DNA from: Nanohaloarchaea archaeon PL-Br10_U2g5
GTDB taxonomy: Archaea; Halobacteriota; Halobacteria; Halobacteriales; Haloferacaceae
Direction: 5' to 3'
DNA: 6,475 nt
Assembly (NCBI GenBank): GCA_001564205.1
Contig: LKMY01000099.1
Coordinates: 1-6,475, forward strand
The position numbers and the translations under genes were made by a program. Position 1 is the stretch's first letter. The number at the start of each line of letters is the position of its first letter. Shown in pieces: positions 5,082 through 6,475 of the stretch. The notes below the pieces were generated by a model, which worked only from the letters and a program-made list of their open reading frames with translations, searched no databases and was not told where the DNA came from.

Positions 5082-5084
5082 GGA

Positions 5085-6266
5085 TCAGTCGAAGCGGCTC
5101 TGAACGATTTCGAGCGACTCTTCGCGGTCGTTCCAGTCGACGAACACCGCGACCGACGTCGCGCTCGTGATGAGGTCGATGATGTTGATTCCCGCGTCCG
5201 CGAGCGGAGCGATAATCTCCTGGATGACGCCTGACTGATTGGGAAGCTCGCCACCGGTCACGCGAATTACGGCGATCGGATCGGCGACAGTCACAGAAGA
5301 AAGCGCTTCGTCAGTGACAACGGCCTCGTGAAGATGTGCTTCGGCGGCCTCTGCCGCGTCAATATCGACGTAAAATGTGACTGAATCCATCCCGGAAGCG
5401 ACTGCGTCGATGTTGATCTCCTCCTCACGAAGAGCGTCCGCGAGCTGTGAGAGGATTCCCGACCGGTTTCGGATCGCGCGCCCGGCGATAGTGAGGCAGG
5501 CGAGCGGCTCCTCGCGCATATCTATCAGGCTCTCGAACTGCCCTTCGATCCGGGTGCCGCCCCGCAGGAGGTCGCCGTGTTGATAGTGGACAACGCGAAC
5601 GGCGAGATCCTCGTCTTTGTATGAGAGCGCAGACGGGGCGACGACCTCCGCGCCGCGGAACGAGAGGTTACGCAGTTCGTCGACGGTGATCTGGCCGACG
5701 TTCCGAGCCCCCTCGACCACGCGTGGGTCGCCGGTCATCACGCCTTCGACATCGGTGACGATGACGACCTCGTCGGCGTCCATGTAGTTCCCGAGCATGA
5801 CCGCAGTGGTGTCGGATCCGCCGCGTCCAAGCGTAGTGACGTTGCCGTCATGATCTTCGGCGAGGAATCCGGTGATGATCGGCACGACGCCGTCGAGCCG
5901 CTTGGCAAGCGCGTGTGCCCGTTTCCGTGTCTCTTCAACGTCGACCTCGCCGAGTTCGTTCGTGATCACGGGCCAGTCCGGGTGACCGGGTTCGAGAAAG
6001 ACCGCGTCGATATCGCGGACCGACAGCGCTGCTTTGAGCATTCTGACGCTGGTTCGCTCACCCATCGAGACGATCTCGGCGCGGTCGGCATCGTCCGTCT
6101 CGAAGGTGATGTCGTCAAGCAGATCGTCTGTTGTCGACCCCATCGCGCTCGCGACGACAGCAATTTCGTGGCCGGCTTCGACAGCGTTGGCGACGGAGTC
6201 GGCTGCGCGCTCGATCCGGTCACCGCTACCGAGGCTCGTTCCGCCGAATTTGGCGATTACGCGCAT
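5085..6266 (-). CDS. lysC: aspartate kinase
   Basis: This 393-residue cytoplasmic enzyme phosphorylates L-aspartate with ATP to 4-phospho-L-aspartate, the first step toward threonine, methionine and lysine. The amino acid kinase domain spans about 1-240. KFGGTS (6-11) binds ATP and aspartate, SMGER (67-71) carries the conserved Glu, GFLAEDHDGNVTTLGRGGSDTTA (133-155) is the family signature, and TDVEGVMTGDPRVV (171-184) is the nucleotide-contacting loop. Two ACT domains follow, about 254-320 (IAGRAIRNRSGILSQLADAL) and 330-393 (VTGGELPNQSGVIQEIIAPLADAGINI), with motifs for allosteric binding of end-product amino acids. Length fits a stand-alone archaeal enzyme of about 390-400 residues, with no homoserine dehydrogenase fusion. 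The ATG at 6266 starts exactly at the conserved MRVIAKFGGTS, with GAGGT 6 nt upstream. A 60-residue in-frame extension to 6446 is basic, Cys/His-rich and unlike the family, so it was rejected. Confidence 0.97.
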   Translation of the reverse strand: MRVIAKFGGTSLGSGDRIERAADSVANAVEAGHEIAVVASAMGSTTDDLLDDITFETDDADRAEIVSMGERTSVRMLKAALSVRDIDAVFLEPGHPDWPVITNELGEVDVEETRKRAHALAKRLDGVVPIITGFLAEDHDGNVTTLGRGGSDTTAVMLGNYMDADEVVIVTDVEGVMTGDPRVVEGARNVGQITVDELRNLSFRGAEVVAPSALSYKDEDLAVRVVHYQHGDLLRGGTRIEGQFESLIDMREEPLACLTIAGRAIRNRSGILSQLADALREEEINIDAVASGMDSVTFYVDIDAAEAAEAHLHEAVVTDEALSSVTVADPIAVIRVTGGELPNQSGVIQEIIAPLADAGINIIDLITSATSVAVFVDWNDREESLEIVQSRFD

Positions 6267-6475
6267 ACCCAGACCTCGTTGTTGGCCGATTGCGATAACT
6301 CGGATCGTCGGAGTAGGCGAGAGGCGTAACGGAACCCCGTGGCAGAAGTGTAACTGGTAGGCATGAGCGCCCGTAGCGGAGGAAGCCGCATAACTGTGTC
6401 TTCTTCGACAAGGGTCGCCCGAACGAGTCCATCGGGTGTCGCACAAACGAGTTCGACAATCATCATTTGGATGAA
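6267..6475 (-). other. region upstream of lysC with one weakly coding open frame
   Basis: No secure gene is present. On the minus strand one frame is open from the window edge through ATG 6466 to a stop at 6257, overlapping the lysC start by 10 nt. Its first part (IVELVCATPDGLVRATLVEE) looks mildly protein-like, but the remainder is basic and Ser/Arg-rich with weak GC preference at third positions. It may be the end of a gene lying beyond the edge, a decayed remnant, or leader DNA. TAAC occurs four times on the plus strand (6296, 6327, 6351, 6391; GTTA on the lysC strand). The one at 6296-6299 lies about 31 nt above the lysC ATG and could be part of a weak promoter. Confidence 0.3.
6273..6277 (-). 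promoter_or_regulatory. Shine-Dalgarno of lysC
   Basis: Minus-strand GAGGT lies 6 nt before the ATG at 6266 and matches the anti-Shine-Dalgarno core. It supports this start and implies a 5' leader rather than a leaderless mRNA, so the promoter should lie further upstream in 6290-6475 or beyond the window. Confidence 0.5.

Noticed and set aside
6267..6446. 60-residue N-terminal extension of aspartate kinase to an ATG at 6446
   Set aside because: The extension is basic with several Cys and His, unlike haloarchaeal proteins or the kinase family. The conserved MRVIAKFGGTS begins at 6266, which has a GAGGT 6 nt upstream.
6363..6475. Plus-strand frame starting at ATG 6363 and open to the window end
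   Set aside because: It is Ser/Thr/Arg-rich with no promoter or Shine-Dalgarno evidence and looks like a non-coding shadow.

Overview
The window reads as a chromosomal segment from a halophilic archaeon (class Halobacteria). The evidence is high GC with strong GC preference at third codon positions, very acidic predicted soluble proteins rich in Asp and Glu, and several starts with a TATA-like box about 27-28 nt upstream of the ATG, the layout of haloarchaeal leaderless mRNAs. I see no rRNA, tRNA, CRISPR array, insertion sequence or phage gene, so this looks like core or near-core chromosome rather than a mobile island.

Left part (1-2776), ion transport: the 3' end of an unidentified membrane-like gene (1-79, +) converges on a two-gene minus-strand operon of half-size MgtE/SLC41-type divalent cation transporters (916-1488 first, then 96-836). 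A very small ORF (833-919) fits exactly between them, overlapping each by 4 nt. Divergent from this operon is a 391-residue soluble protein built as PhoU - TrkA_C/RCK_C - PhoU - TrkA_C/RCK_C (1601-2776, +). The two transporters lack the cytoplasmic N and CBS domains that gate full-length MgtE. A reasonable inference is that they pair into a heteromer and that the PhoU/RCK_C protein is their detached regulator.

Middle part (2877-5023), small uncharacterised genes: a KaiC/RecA-fold-like protein whose Walker A lysine position holds glutamate (2877-3452 plus stop, +) converges on an uncharacterised 296-residue halophile protein (3506-4396, -). That protein is preceded by a 29-residue single-span membrane microprotein (4396-4485, -), which shares one base with it through TGATG and sits where the leaderless promoter places the transcript start. 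Divergent from these, across an 82-bp double promoter, is a degenerate GNAT-like protein (4568-5023, +).

Right part (5085-6475): aspartate kinase (lysC, 5085-6266, -), the first enzyme of the aspartate family of amino acids, with a kinase domain and two ACT domains. The 209 bp beyond its start contain no gene I can support firmly.

The two convergent junctions in the right half (3456-3505 and 5024-5084) each contain a short tandem duplication (three units of 16-nt period and two units of 26-nt period). No clear new defence or mobile system is present. The best leads are the split Mg2+ transporter with its proposed soluble regulator and the translationally coupled microprotein.
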